NCBI GenBank assembly: GCA_006386115.1 | Contig: VFIW01000020.1 | Location: 310,001 to 374,000 of the forward strand | Direction of reading: 5' to 3' | Origin: Globisporangium splendens | Lineage: Eukaryota > Oomycota > Peronosporomycetes > Pythiales > Pythiaceae | Length of the DNA: 64,000 nt | Shown: one piece after another, positions 11,131 to 22,923 of the stretch | How the letters are laid out: each line of letters opens with the position of its first letter | Position numbering within the stretch: position 1 is the stretch's first letter | Made by a program: the position numbers and the translations under genes | Notes under the pieces: generated by a model | Told to the model about the DNA's origin: nothing | The model's database searches: none | Seen by the model: the letters and a program-made list of their open reading frames with translations, nothing else

Positions 11131-12330
11131 ATGAGTGCCATCGCCAAGAACATCTACATCGTGGCCGCCAAGCGCACGCCCTTCGGCAACTTCGGCGGCA
11201 AGCTCAAGGACATCTCGGCCACGGACCTGTGCGCCGAGGCGTCCAAAGCCGCGATCGCGGCGGCCAAGCTCGACCCGACGCTCATCGACGCCGTGCAGGT
11301 GGGCAACGTCGCGCAGACGTCGTCGGATGCCGCGTACATAGCGCGTCACGTGGGTCTCAAGGCCGGCGTGCCCATTGAGACCCCTGCGCTCACGATCAAC
11401 CGCTTGTGCGGCAGTGGCTTCCAGTCCGTGATCGGCTCGGTCCAGGAGATCTTGCTCGGTGAAGCCGAGATCGCGCTCGCTGGTGGTGCCGAGAGCATGT
11501 CCCAGGCGCCGCTCGCCGTGTACGGTCACCAGGCGCGCTTCGGCGTCGGTCTCGGTGCCGGTTTGAACTTGCAAGATACGCTGTGGTCGGCGTTGACGGA
11601 CTCGTACGCGAAGACGCCAATGGGCATCACGGCCGAGAACTTGGCTGAGAAGTACGACATCACGCGCGAACAGTGCGATGAGTTCGGTCTTCGCAGTCAG
11701 ACTCTGTGGGCGCAGGCGAACGCTGCGGGCCACTTTGACGCGGAAATCGCGCCAATCGAGGTCAAGGCGGGACGTAACGTGGAGCAATTCACCACCGACG
11801 AAGGTCCTCGCCAGGTGACTTTGGACAAGCTCGCCAAGTTGAAGCCAGTGTTCAAGAAGGACGGTGTCGTCACGGCCGGTAACGCGTCGGGCATCTCGGA
11901 TGGTGCCGGTGCCGTGATCCTCGCCAGCGAGGACGCTGTCAAGAAGCACAACCTCACGCCACTCGCGCGCGTGGTCTCGTACCAGGTGTCGGGCGTCGAG
12001 CCTTCGATCATGGGCATCGGCCCTGTGCCAGCCATCCGTGGCGCCTTGGCGCGCGCCGGTCTGTCGATCAACGACATTGACATCTTCGATATCAACGAGG
12101 CGTTCGCTGCGCAGTGGTTGTCGTGCGTGAAGGAATTGGGCTTGAACCCGGACCTGGTCAACCAGTGTGGTGGCGCCATCTCGCTTGGCCACCCACTCGG
12201 TGCCTCGGGCTCGCGCATCACGGCGCACTTGACGCACGCCCTGCAGCGCACGGGCAAGAAGTACGCGGTTGGCTCGGCCTGCATTGGCGGTGGCCAGGGT
12301 ATTGCGCTCGTGTTGGAGAATGCCGCGTAA
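11131..12330 (+). CDS. ACAA2: mitochondrial-type 3-ketoacyl-CoA thiolase (acetyl-CoA acyltransferase)
   Basis: Single exon, 399 residues, the normal thiolase length. It catalyses the last step of fatty-acid beta-oxidation, cleaving 3-ketoacyl-CoA with CoA to acetyl-CoA and a shortened acyl-CoA. NRLCGSGFQSV gives the nucleophilic cysteine at residue 93; NEAFAAQ and GGAISLGHPLGASGSR supply the catalytic His motifs; CIGGGQGIALVLE holds the second active cysteine near the C-terminus. The opening YIVAAKRTPFGNFGGKLKD closely matches the ACAA2 type, which has no cleaved presequence, so mitochondria are the likely site though nothing in the sequence proves it. No C-terminal SKL-type peroxisome signal (ends LENAA). 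The frame is open upstream to 11008; the ATG at 11131 is chosen because homology starts there. Confidence 0.95.
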   Translation: MSAIAKNIYIVAAKRTPFGNFGGKLKDISATDLCAEASKAAIAAAKLDPTLIDAVQVGNVAQTSSDAAYIARHVGLKAGVPIETPALTINRLCGSGFQSVIGSVQEILLGEAEIALAGGAESMSQAPLAVYGHQARFGVGLGAGLNLQDTLWSALTDSYAKTPMGITAENLAEKYDITREQCDEFGLRSQTLWAQANAAGHFDAEIAPIEVKAGRNVEQFTTDEGPRQVTLDKLAKLKPVFKKDGVVTAGNASGISDGAGAVILASEDAVKKHNLTPLARVVSYQVSGVEPSIMGIGPVPAIRGALARAGLSINDIDIFDINEAFAAQWLSCVKELGLNPDLVNQCGGAISLGHPLGASGSRITAHLTHALQRTGKKYAVGSACIGGGQGIALVLENAA

Positions 12331-12818
12331 GTGCATAATGATCGAGGAAAGAGTAGGTTCGACACAAAACAAAACAGCTTAAACACAATATATGCCGAAT
12401 TATTAACCTTAGTCGATTGCCTGTGTCAATGCATGAGCTCGCGAGTTTTGTCGTGACGTTTACGCGCCATGCACAATGGTCAGAGCCGATTGCTTTAAGA
12501 TCGGTGATGGCACTGGCGAAGTGCTGCGTCGAAAAAGCTGGAAAAACTATCCGAGGAATCGAATGAGACAAACATATTTACCTTTTTCTAGGATCAAGAT
12601 TGATGGTCAGACGGAGAGACTTGTGCCATGACCCGCTTACAGCCTGCTCTCAACACTTTTAGCACGAAAAAGAAAGAAGTAGAGCTCTCTCCACCTGTGA
12701 GAAGCGTGAGCGCGCGCGTCACCACGGGTTCTTTTGCCTTCATGCCTTCAAGTGTAAGAAAAAGCTGTGGGAGGTGAAAAGAAGTTTTTCATTTTCGCTT
12801 CTTCCTTTTTCTTTCTTC
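12331..12818. other. convergent intergenic spacer
   Basis: About 490 bp between the thiolase stop and the U1-70K stop. No gene or strong structure seen; a TTTTTCTTTCTTCC run near 12805 may be part of the U1-70K 3' end. Confidence 0.35.
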
Positions 12819-14043
12819 CTAACGACGGTCTCGGTAGTCCCGAGAGCTCTTGCGCTCGCGCGATCGGCGACGGTCCGAGCGATCGCGGCCACCACGATCA
12901 CGGTCTCGACGACGGTCCCGAGAGCGCGATCGAGAGCGCGAACGAGAGCGAGAGCGCTTGCGTTCGCGTCGTGATCGGTCCCCGCGGTCACGGCTGCGAC
13001 TACGGTCCCGCGGACCGTCGTCTCTGCGCGGACGGTATCGGTCGTTCGGATCTGGACCCGAGTCTCGAATCGCACCAACTTTGAACTCACCGATCGCCTC
13101 TCTGTTTGGTACAAATTAAAAGCATTGACATGTGAGAATTGCCCAATACACAGGGAAAAAAAAGAACAAGCAGCATACCTCCCAGAGTACTTGACGTTGA
13201 CGTCGGCGCCTCCTTTGCGAGTCTCGCCAATGCCGCCGCCGAATTTGCGCGGCAGCCAATCGCGCACCGTGCGGCCTCGCTCGACATCGACGACGACACG
13301 GCGTCCGTCGATCTTCTTGCCGTCTGCGTACTTGTACGCAGCCTTCAAGTCGCTCTCGTTCTCGTACTCGACAAAACCGTAGCCGCGCGATTTACCTTCT
13401 TCGTCTTCGACGAGACGCACTTTCTTGACGGGACCGTACTGCTCGAACTCCTGGCGCAGTTGCTTCTCCGTTGTCTCGTAACTGATGCGGCCAACGAAAA
13501 GCGTCTTGTACGCGTCCTCTGTCTTGCGGGCGTCTTCGACATTAGGATCCCCTATAAAACCCACACAGCAACAAATTAATGCGTGTCATAAGCAAACCAA
13601 CAGCAACCATAAGCGTCTACATTTCTCGCGATTTGCTTGCATTTCCGCGTCATTCCGCGCCATGCGCTCGACTCGCAATCGCTCTTTCTTCTCTTTAGGC
13701 GTCTCGCTGACCACCCGTGGTGGCGGCGCTTCGGTCTCCATCTGCAAAGGTTGCCGCCAGTTCAGAACAACATGCATCGTGAGTGAATAAACCATACAAA
13801 CACAAGCATATCCTCAGTATGTACACGGAAACTATACAAAACATGTCTTACCTGGTCCACAAACGTCGCGATGCCCTCGTAGGGCTGCATCTTGCGCTTC
13901 ACCAACTTGGGCTTGAACTCGAGCGGCGCGTTCGGCTCAAAGAGCGCTTTCAGGTGCATGGGCAGGTGCGAGATGGCGGGCCCCATGCCGCTGCCGCTCA
14001 TTTGGCCCTTGGGCGTCATCTTCCGGTGCGCGTTCGCGTTCAT
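12819..14043 (-). CDS. SNRNP70: U1 small nuclear ribonucleoprotein 70 kDa (U1-70K)
   Basis: Four exons on the minus strand: 14043-13852, 13741-13621, 13551-13179 and 13101-12819, giving 322 residues. The N-terminal part ([27 protein letters not shown]) matches the U1-70K N-terminus that contacts the U1 snRNP core. The conserved KWDPN linker is rebuilt across intron 2. A single RRM follows, with RNP2 TLFVGRI and RNP1 [10 protein letters not shown], then [20 protein letters not shown], a U1-70K signature. The C-terminus is an Arg/Ser/Asp-rich domain ending [10 protein letters not shown]. Role: binds stem-loop I of U1 snRNA and helps define 5' splice sites, which fits the intron-rich genes here. 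Divergent from UGGT. Confidence 0.94.
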
Positions 14044-14064
14044 CGCGCCTCTCTTTGTCGCAGG

Positions 14065-14125
<61 letters not shown>

Positions 14126-14423
14126 CGGATCTCCGTCGTCGCCTCCACTCGCCGCTTTCTTGAGCTTAGTTTGCACTTCCACTCATGTGAGGAATCCTGC
14201 TTCTCGAAAGCGTTATGTTTGTTATTTAGTGCGAGTTCGTAACATTTGTACCAACAACTAACGGATCACAACTCGGACTTCTATTTGCATTCAGATTCTA
14301 GAGCCGAACCTGTAAACAATACAGTACTGTACAAGACATAATAATGCTGATATCAAGAGTTGAAGCCTGCGTGCCGCGTGTTAAATTGCGCGAGTGGAAG
14401 CGAACGCGACGAGGGAGCGAGCG
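14044..14423. promoter_or_regulatory. divergent promoter of U1-70K and UGGT
   Basis: A 380-bp spacer between two start codons. It contains a long AG microsatellite right upstream of the U1-70K ATG and the short palindrome ACAGTACTGT near 14321. No other element is evident. Confidence 0.4.
14069..14122. repeat. (AG)27 microsatellite
   Basis: About 54 bp of uninterrupted AG, 25 bp upstream of the U1-70K start codon, so probably in its 5' leader or core promoter. Such CT/GA tracts can act as GAGA-like promoter elements and vary in length between strains. Confidence 0.95.
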
Positions 14424-17400
14424 ATGCGGATGCCTCTATGGACGGCGGCAGCTGCGGCGGTGGTGGCGCTCCTGCAGCAGCAGCAAGTACAGGCGCGCGG
14501 CGTATCCGTGAATCTGACGGCGAGCTGGCCCAGTTCGCCGCATTTCCCGCTGCTTGAGACCAGGTACAGCGTCGTCAAGAGATCATTTTCCCCACTGGTT
14601 TTGGATCTTGTTGTCTAATGTGCATTTGTATGTGCATATGGACTCTGCCATGTTGTTTATTTGTGTGTTCTTAACGCGAAGCGAGTTTTTGGCGGAGGAG
14701 AATCCAGCGTTCTTTTGGCAGTATGTCGATTTGCTGCAGCCGCAGACAGCAGCGATCGCCGACAAGAGTCGCGATGTGGACGCGCTCGCGGAGTTTGCCG
14801 TGCAGAATGCGCTGAAAGTGGCGCCAGCGTCCCAAAATGTGCGTGGAAAGCAATCCTACACGCTGTATCGCTGTTGGCTCTGGACGGAGATTGATTAAGT
14901 TGTTTTTGCTTTGTGATGCTCATTCCAATGTGTGAAACGTGAGCTGTGTAGATTTTGGAGCTGATGCTCGCGACGCGAACGTACTCGGTGAAGGTTGAGA
15001 TGCATCGCCAACTCGGCTTGGACTCTCGTCTACGCCCCTGCGGTGCCAGTGCGGAGACATGGGCGGTTTTCTATTCGGAGAAGCAGTGCATCGAAGCTGT
15101 GGCGTGCTCAGTGAGTGAGCTAGATGCTGTTTTCGCTGGGGAGAAAATCGCGGAGCAAACGTGCGTGGCTGCTGGCGTGAATGATGTGGAACAAGCCATC
15201 GATCACAAGTACCCGCAGTCACTTTCTGTCGGCAAGACCGTGATCTTGTATGGTCTGATGGGTACGCCGAGCTTTTATGACTTTCATAACGTCTTGAAGG
15301 AGCGTGCGGAATCTAATGAGGTGCAGTACATTCTTCGCCACTTTGCCAAGAACTCGACACTTGAGACGTTGCTTCAAGGATACGGAGTGGCACTTGACAT
15401 CAAGAACATGGAGTACAAGACCATTGATGACTCGAAGAAGAATGCAGGGGATGATGACGCGGTGGACACTGTGGAAGGTGATGAAGATGGCGACAATGAA
15501 GATGGCGAGGAAGAGGACGTGGAAGGATTTCTGTTCAACGTGTTGGTGCAGCGCCACGGTGCAATCGCTACGGAATTGAAGGAATTCCGCGATTCTCTTG
15601 TGAAACAAGATGACCAAGCCCAAGAGGTGAAGGCGTGGCATCTGAAAGATCTCGGGCTTGCTGCTGCGCGCGACATCTTGAACGCGAAAAATCCCCTGAA
15701 GCGTCTGCAAGCACTCTCCCAGGATTTCCCAAAGCATGCGAAGAAGCTCGCGTTCTCGCGCAAGCCTTTGACGGACGAATTCCGAGAGGAAATTGAACGC
15801 CGCCAGATGGAAGCAGTCCAGAATGGATTGGTCAACAAGTTTTTGCTGAACGGCATTCCCATTGACCCAGCCCAGCGATCTTTCAACATTTACGATTTCA
15901 TGAACACGTTGAAAGAAGAATGGTCCGTCGCGAAGAAGCTAGTGGCGTTACCACTGAACGATTCGGAACTCAACACGATGCTGGCCCATGTGCGCGAATC
16001 GAACCAAGCGCAGAAAGCTGTGCGTATCCGTGTCCGCGGACCTTACGAAGGAACGGCGCCATTTTACCTCAACAACATTGAAACCGATTCGAAGACTGCC
16101 CAATGGTCACTTGATATTGACCAGCTCAGACGACCTGCATGGAACATCATCTTCGTTCGAAAGAACATGTATGAGTACGTCGTTGTGTTTGACCCTATGG
16201 CGAGTAATGGCCGTACCACGCTCAATCAAATCGCGTTCATGCGCATGCGTGGTGCGCCGTTGCAGTGGGGGTTGCTGATCTCGTCCAAAGAACTGCTGGA
16301 GGCGAAAGTGGGCAAAGAGAGGGACGCGCTCATTCAAAGCTGGAAATTCTTCAAGGTTGACGATCGCGCGAATGCATGGCACTTTGCAAAGCTTCTCTTT
16401 CTTGCGAGAGCAAAAGACGCTGAAGTTGCAGCGAAAGAAGAAGAAAAAGACCCCCACAAGCAAAGCTCAAATCGAATCGTCTCTGCGTTTGTCGAAGGTG
16501 TAGCTGATGAGGGAACCTCTGAAGTCACGATCCAGCACTTGGTGACGTGCTATGTTGACTCAGCGTTTGGCTTGATGTCCCGAGCAAAGCTTGAAGAAGA
16601 AGCACTGTACGTGCTTCGAAGCGATGAGAAAAACGACTTGGTTTTGAGCATGACGGACTATATCCAGAAGAAGCACTTGCCATTGGAGTCCTCGCTCTTC
16701 AATGGTGTTCTGCGAAAGAACATTGATGTGCAAAGTGAAATCATGAGTCACCTCGGAAGAGACCAAGGTGTGTATCAAGCAATGGCGCGCAATGATCAGC
16801 TGGAAGAAGATACTGATTTTATCGAAGAGCTCCTGTCCACGCAAGAAGCTTACCCAGCGTATTTCCCTATTTTCGACGCGAGTAAAGCCACTGAGGAAGG
16901 TTCCAAGTCGCCTCAGAATTTGCTGTCTCACGATGCTGACCACAAGATTGAAAACCTGTTGGAAACCCACGTTGATCACTTCCACGCATCGGACTCTCTG
17001 CTGATTCCCAAGAAGCAGACGTTGTTGTTTGTCGCGAACCTGGGTGACCGGGCTCATGCCGGTCATGTGTATCGGGGTGTGAAGACTGTTCTGGAAGATT
17101 CCGAAAAAGCTTTACGCGTTGGAGTTGTCCCTCGTTTGGATGCCGCTGATGGACAAGAAACCAGCGAGTTCGTAGCTTCGATCATTGCTGCTGTCGGCAC
17201 GTCTGATGAAGAAAGTCACCTGCGATTTGTGATGGAAGCCTTGAATTGCGTTATGAAAGGCAAGTCGCTGGAATCTTCCAAGACAAAACTGACTGGCATT
17301 CTGGATAAGCTGGAGGGCGAAGATGCATTCAAAGACAAGAGCATGCTTTCTGCGCTGAAAAATATCGTGAGTGGAGATGAAAACTCACTGAGGGACGCAA

Positions 17401-19517
17401 AGAAGACCAGCTTTAAGCAACTGAGCAGCCTTCTAATGGGTGCTTCGACGCGAGGCGAGCTTGCACGCCTATATATCAACGGATTCCCAATTGATTTGCC
17501 AGCGCACTCTATCTCCGATGAAGACATGGCCGCTTTGACCGAGTTTGATTCGAAGTACCGAAGCCATGCAGTGGGAAAAGCTTTCGTGAAGAAGAGTGCA
17601 AAGCTGACAATGGAAGAAGCAAACAAGGTCAGTCTTGACATTGTGAAAGTGTGTGATCTTGTTGACAAGTACAAGAAGGCGGAGCGCGCGGGAAGTTTAG
17701 ATCTTGAGGAATCGCAGCTGGTTGTTCGACTTCCTGGAGATCCTGCACTTACAGTTTCTGCGTACTTGGATCCACTTTCTGAAGCTTCGCAGATGATCAG
17801 CTCGCTGCTGCTCATGTTGCACACACAGCTTAACGCCACTATTGAGCTGGTGCTGCTTCCATCGGCTGATTATGCGCAGTTCCCTCTGCAGCGATTCTAC
17901 CGTTATCTTTTCGGTAAGACGCCGTCGCTAGCCACACCTAGTGTGGAATTCCGAAAGCTTCCAATTAAGCCGATTTTGACGATGAAGATTGAGACTCCCG
18001 AGGCATGGAATGTTCAAATCCACGAAACCAAGGACGATTTGGATAATCTCCGTGTGGATCCTGACAGCGCAATCGATGTGAAAGCCACGAAAACCGCTGT
18101 GTTCAAGCTTGAAAGTTTGCTTGTGTATGGACAATGCCGCGACAAGACGTTTGAGATGTACACTCCCCCACATGGTCTGCAATTGGTTCTTGAGCGAGAC
18201 GTTGGGACGCAACGTTTGCATCGCGACACGCTGGTGATGAGGAACTTTGGGTACTTTCAACTGCAGGCTACGCCAGGTGTTTGGTCGTTGCACCTTGCCA
18301 GAGGCAGAGCCACGGAGCTTTTCGAGATCGTGGATATGGCGTCGGACCAAGCAGTAGATACCACTCCCGTGCAAGTGTACGATTTCGGATCTCGCCTTAG
18401 TCAACTGATTGTTCGCAAACGAAAGGGACGAGAACACGATGTGCTGTTGGATCCGGAGGCGATCAAAAAGTTGAGCAAACGCGATGTGGAACCAATTGCG
18501 GAGGATGCGGGCATTCTTGGATCGTACTGGGGCTCGATGATGTCTCTGCTTGGTAAGAAGAACACCAAGCAAACAGCCGAGGTGAATGCATCCGATGCAG
18601 ACGACTCGGCTGTTGTCGCACCCTCAAACGTGAATAAGGGCCGCACAGGGGAAACGATCCACGTCTTTTCCTTGGCGACAGGTCATCTGTACGAACGATT
18701 CTTGAAGATCATGATGTCGAGTGTGTTGAAACGTACTAAGAACCCGGTCACGTTCTGGCTTCTGGAGAATTTCCTGTCGCCTGATTTCAAGCAATCCATT
18801 CCAGCACTCCGTGAAACGTTTGGCATGGATATTCGATTGGTGACGTACAAGTGGCCGAACTGGTTGCGCCAGCAAACACAGAAGCAACGAATCATCTGGG
18901 GGTACAAAATCCTGTTCCTGGACGTGCTCTTCCCCCTCGGCGTGCAAAAGATCATTTACGTCGATGCGGATCAAGTCGTACGAGCTGATTTGAAGGAATT
19001 GTGGGAGATGGATCTGCAAGGCGCGCCATACGGGTACACTCCATTCTGTGACTCGCGCAATGTCGGCTTCCAGTTTTGGCGTCAAGGGTACTGGAAAGAC
19101 CACCTCCGTGGCCGACCGTACCACATCAGTGCGCTTTACGTCGTCGATCTCGCGCTTTTCCGCCAGATGGCTGCAGGAGATGCGCTTCGAGCTACGTACG
19201 AGCAGCTCAGTGCCGATCCAAACTCGCTTTCCAACTTGGACCAAGATTTGCCGAACTACATGCAGCATCAAATCAAGATTTTCTCCCTGCCGCAAGAATG
19301 GCTCTGGTGCGATTCGTGGTGCAGCGATGAAAGCAAAGCGCAGGCGAAAACGATCGACTTGTGCAACAATCCAAAGCACAAGGAGCCGAAGCTCGACATG
19401 GCGAAGCGCGTGATCTCAGGGGAGCTTTTCAACGAGTCGTGGATCGAGCTTGACCAAGAAATCAAAGATGCCGAGGCTAAATTCTTCAAAGACTCAGCTG
19501 CCGCGCCATTGGAATAA
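14424..19517 (+). CDS. UGGT: UDP-glucose:glycoprotein glucosyltransferase
   Basis: Three exons, 14424-14563, 14682-14838 and 14952-19517, code about 1620 residues, the family's usual size. It begins with a signal peptide (MRMPLWTAAAAAVVALL, cut near ...VQA). The long middle part corresponds to the thioredoxin-like and beta-sandwich folding-sensor region. The last 290 residues are the GT24 catalytic domain: TIHVFSLATGHLYERFLKIM, YVDADQVVRADLKELWEMDL (the DxD metal/UDP site at about residue 1437), YGYTPFCDSR, then LDQDLPNYMQHQIKIFSLP. Role: reglucosylates misfolded N-glycoproteins in the ER lumen so that calnexin/calreticulin rebind them. Oddities: an acidic tract (DEDGDNEDGEEEDVEG, near residue 275) inside the sensor region, and no K/HDEL-type ER-retention tail; the protein ends SAAAPLE. 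Confidence 0.95.
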
Positions 19518-19619
19518 AAAAAGAACCGCACCACTAAACCAAATGTGCAAAGGTAGGTGCAGAAAATAAAGACATGAATGATCAATGCCTGTTGCTGTCG
19601 TGGCAGTGTTTTCGTTTTT

Positions 19620-20820
19620 CTATTTCGTATGTGAATAGGAGCACTGGGTGACTAGAATTTTCTCCTCGAATGTCTTGAATTCAATCTGCACGTTGTCAAA
19701 CCGACAGAGAAACACCTGCTCTTCCGAGGCATGGCCTCGGCCTTGATGCACGCTTCGGATGTCCAGCACCAACATCTGCTTGATCGCGGCTCGGATATCC
19801 TCGACGCTTTTGTAGAACGTGGATTGCTGTCGCTCGATTATCGTCGCGAGCACCTGCGTTGCGTCCTCACTGAACTCGACTACGCGCACGAGGACGTCGG
19901 ATTTCTCGCTCACCCACTCGGGGCAAACGTGGTCCGCGACGCAATCGGCAGGAACGTAGGGCTTCACGTCCAGCACGGGCGTGCCGTGCACCAGATCGTG
20001 GCCGCTGATGTCGATGTACCGCTCGTGCACGGCGTCGATCTTCACGACAGTCAAGCCAATCGAGTTGGGGCGATGCGGCGTGCGCGTCGAGAAGAGTCCG
20101 ACTTTCTTGCCGCCCAATCTACATTACCAGCAGCACAAGACAAGGCAACAGAGTCAGCAAATACTCGACCGCATCAAGCATTAAGATGCCATTCTTGTTA
20201 CCTTGGTGGTGCGATCTTGGCAGGAAATGTCGTCTTCTTGGCACCGCTGCTCGAAGGTGCCTTGGCGACGTTGGTGTTCTCATGGAACACGAAGATCACC
20301 CACAGGTGCGTGAACTGCTCCAGTCCTGCGAGCGACGCAGGCGGGACGCTTGTGCGAAATGCGATGCGCGCACGGGCATCCGGCACGAGCGCTCCCTGTC
20401 GCGGCGTGCCGCGGCGCTCTGCAAAGCACGACTCCACAGCACCAATGGCGTCGAAAGTGTAGCCATGGAGCTCTTGGTGGCGCTGGATCGCTTCGCGTGC
20501 GTCCTGCCGTGACGATACCAACGGAAGCGAGTTCAGTGCACTGCATCATTGGCTAGAGGCTCAAACCGATCGCGTGTAATGTATAGTTGCGTGCAATGTG
20601 CCAATTGACGTACCCGTTCGGCGTTTGTGCGACCGCTGCGCTCTTGCGCGCGCAACGTCTTTTGACGCGCGACTTCGCGTTGCAACTCTGCAATCACCTC
20701 ATCCTTCGTCTTATTAGGAGCAGCAGACGCGTTGTTGTGCTGCTGTCTGCCGAGCGCAAAGCCTGCTGCCGTGCATGCCGCGCCGGTCGCGACGAGCGCC
20801 GCGAGCCATTTCCCCAGCAT
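19620..20820 (-). CDS. TRMO: TrmO/TSAA-domain tRNA-t6A37 methyltransferase with N-terminal membrane anchor
   Basis: Three exons, 20820-20614, 20503-20202 and 20118-19620, encode 335 residues. Exon 1 gives a hydrophobic N-terminal segment (WLAALVATGAACTAAGFALG), then a charged helix (DEVIAELQREVARQKTLRAQ), as a membrane or organelle anchor with a coiled coil. The TSAA/TrmO domain spans exons 2 and 3: IGAVESCF, RRGTPRQGALVP, LEQFTHLWVIFVFHEN, then LGGKKVGLFSTRTPHRPN and GLTVVKIDAV...DISGHDLVHGTPVLDVKPYV. The TRTPHRPN loop is the SAM/tRNA signature. Known reaction: methylation of t6A37 to m6t6A37 in ACY-decoding tRNAs. The anchor is not typical of bacterial TrmO; whether it is a mitochondrial presequence or a true TM helix is unclear. 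Convergent with UGGT. Confidence 0.88.
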
Positions 20821-22923
20821 TTGCCTTCAATTGATTGGATGGTTACGCCAAATACAGTAAAAAATAGAGGTACCGTGGCATATCTAAATACAAGGTGGGT
20901 TACGCAGGTTATGTTTGGCTAGCTTGTGGCTTGTTTCTACCCGCATGACAGCCACAAGATGAATAGTTTTGTGGTTTATCGTACTGTAAGTACAGTGCAT
21001 CTGGGTTGTGTCGAGCACCGTCCTCACAGTCTCATGGTCATCCATTCCAGCCCGTGCACTTGGCTTCCTCTGATTCAGTCCAGCAGGCGATCTGCTCCAA
21101 TCAGCGCAGTGTATCCTTCGGTCCTGCAGTGTGGTCAGCACCAGTCGAGGCTTCAATGTTAAATCTCCATTTACAGTCCGAATCAGCGCCTCCTGTTTGT
21201 TCTCGCTCAGCACCTCCTGTTTGTTCTCGCTCAGCCCCTCCGATTTGCAGCAAAGCGCACCTGATTTTGCCCCATCCCACACCAAATCAAGCTATTAAAA
21301 CGTTGGCAAAACTCTGCTAATTCCAGACTTCTCGCTCAATTTCACACTTGTTTATTCCCTCTTTTTTTTCGAAACCACACAAAGAAAGTGAAAGGAGCGA
21401 GCGATTGGGGCTTGTTTGTGGCTCACAGCGTGCGTCCGACTCGTGCACAAGGCGACAACACGTGGATGAGAACCAGCAGCCAATTGTAGCCACACAAGCA
21501 CGTAACCGCGCCCGGTCTCTGTCCCACCACGCACCACTGCACTGCCGCTCCCTCCCCATACAAACACACAAACAGATCCTGCAAACAAGCAAATCAACAC
21601 ACACGAGCAAAAGTTGCTGGCCATTTCTTGTTTGTCTCCCGTTCCTACACGTGGAACTCGTCTGAGCAGGGCGGGACTCGCGCAAAGGTATTTTGTCTTT
21701 CATGCAGATATGGTACACGTCAGCAGGTATTTCGTCAAAGTGTGCGTCAAGAAATGCGCGGTTATCCAGTTCCCAACTCCTGGTAGATCCGATGGTTTGC
21801 TCCCTCTTTTTGCGTGGAGCGCTGTCTGCCACAAAAAATGCGAAATGCAGCGGCACATCTCGTCCAGTGACAAATTGCAGGGTCGGTTTTAGTCGTGGGT
21901 TAAGTCAATACGTAGGAAATGCGCCAACTAAAACGGAGGTGCAATGTGCATCAACCACAAACAAACAGACTCATCATCGAAAGACTGCAAGACTGCCCAG
22001 TGCAAATGGCCACTCACATGTGCATCTGATTGATGATTATTCCCCTTTGTGGTTAACGCTGCGTGACCATGAACGACGGAGAAATCAATGGCAGGGCAAT
22101 CATAACGTGTGGCTCGCATGGTCTTTCTTTATCGCAGCATCTGTGCATAAGATACTAGAGCCATTACAAACTGCATAGCCAGCAAAATCCTACATGCAGA
22201 GACCAGGGTGCACGCACGTGTTGATTGCACTTGTGTTGACCATCTTGTCACTCTCTCTTTATTCGCGCAATATCGCTGCGTTTAGACACGAATGCTGCAA
22301 GCAAGAAGGACATGCATGAGCACAATTTGCAATTGACGCAAGTGTGAGCAGCATTGTCTGCACTGAAATGGAAAGCCTTGTATTAGCACACCAACTCGCC
22401 TAATTCTCACGTAATTCTGTGTTTGTTGAGCTATGGGCCTGTTTTTGTTCACTCGGTAGAATTCTGACTCCAACCTAAATCACATGTCATTTGTTCCTTG
22501 CTTCAGTACCCTGTTCCGCTCAACCTCTGTCAACGACTCCAAAATGCACTGCTTTAATCTAGAATCCAAAGTTGCACCCCTACCCCACATAAAGCGATTA
22601 GGGCTATGAAGAAGTCAGGGTGGAAAAGGTGTCGGGTTTTGTTCTCTGCCCTCCCCGCTTAAGTTCATGCCGACCCCAATACAACCGCCAAGCTGCCTGC
22701 CCTGTCTGTCGTGCTTCAAATGCCAGCAAATAGGGAAAGAGTTAGGTATCATGTGAGAGGAAGAAAGGAGGGAATTGCGAATTCGTTTGGTGTGGCCGGG
22801 GAGGGGTCGGGTTCGAGTTGCGGGCAAGAACGACCCTGCACAACGACGGGTACACACACTCAGGGTTAAAGCAAAGCAAGCCAAAGCAAGACACGTTTGC
22901 CTGGTTGCACTCCCGCTTTAATC
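20821..22923. other. 2.1-kb intergenic region
   Basis: No convincing gene on either strand; the open frames are short and low in complexity. It holds one short tandem repeat (21187-21234) and many ACACAC or CAAACAAA stretches. The last few hundred bases are probably the promoter of the LRR receptor. Confidence 0.35.
21187..21234. repeat. 24-bp tandem duplication
   Basis: Two near-identical copies in direct tandem, each containing TCCTGTTTGTTCTCGCTCAG, with a third, degenerate start (CCCCTCC) following. No coding meaning seen. Confidence 0.85.

Noticed and set aside
11089..12372. 427-codon open frame antisense to the thiolase gene
   Set aside because: Arg/Leu/Val-rich shadow of GC-rich coding DNA; the sense strand has full thiolase motifs.
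13762..14182. Frames encoding (Ser-Leu)n or (Arg-Glu)n
   Set aside because: Translations of the AG microsatellite.
19731..20462. 243-codon plus-strand frame over the TrmO gene
   Set aside because: Crosses the introns of the well-supported minus-strand gene and shows no motifs.
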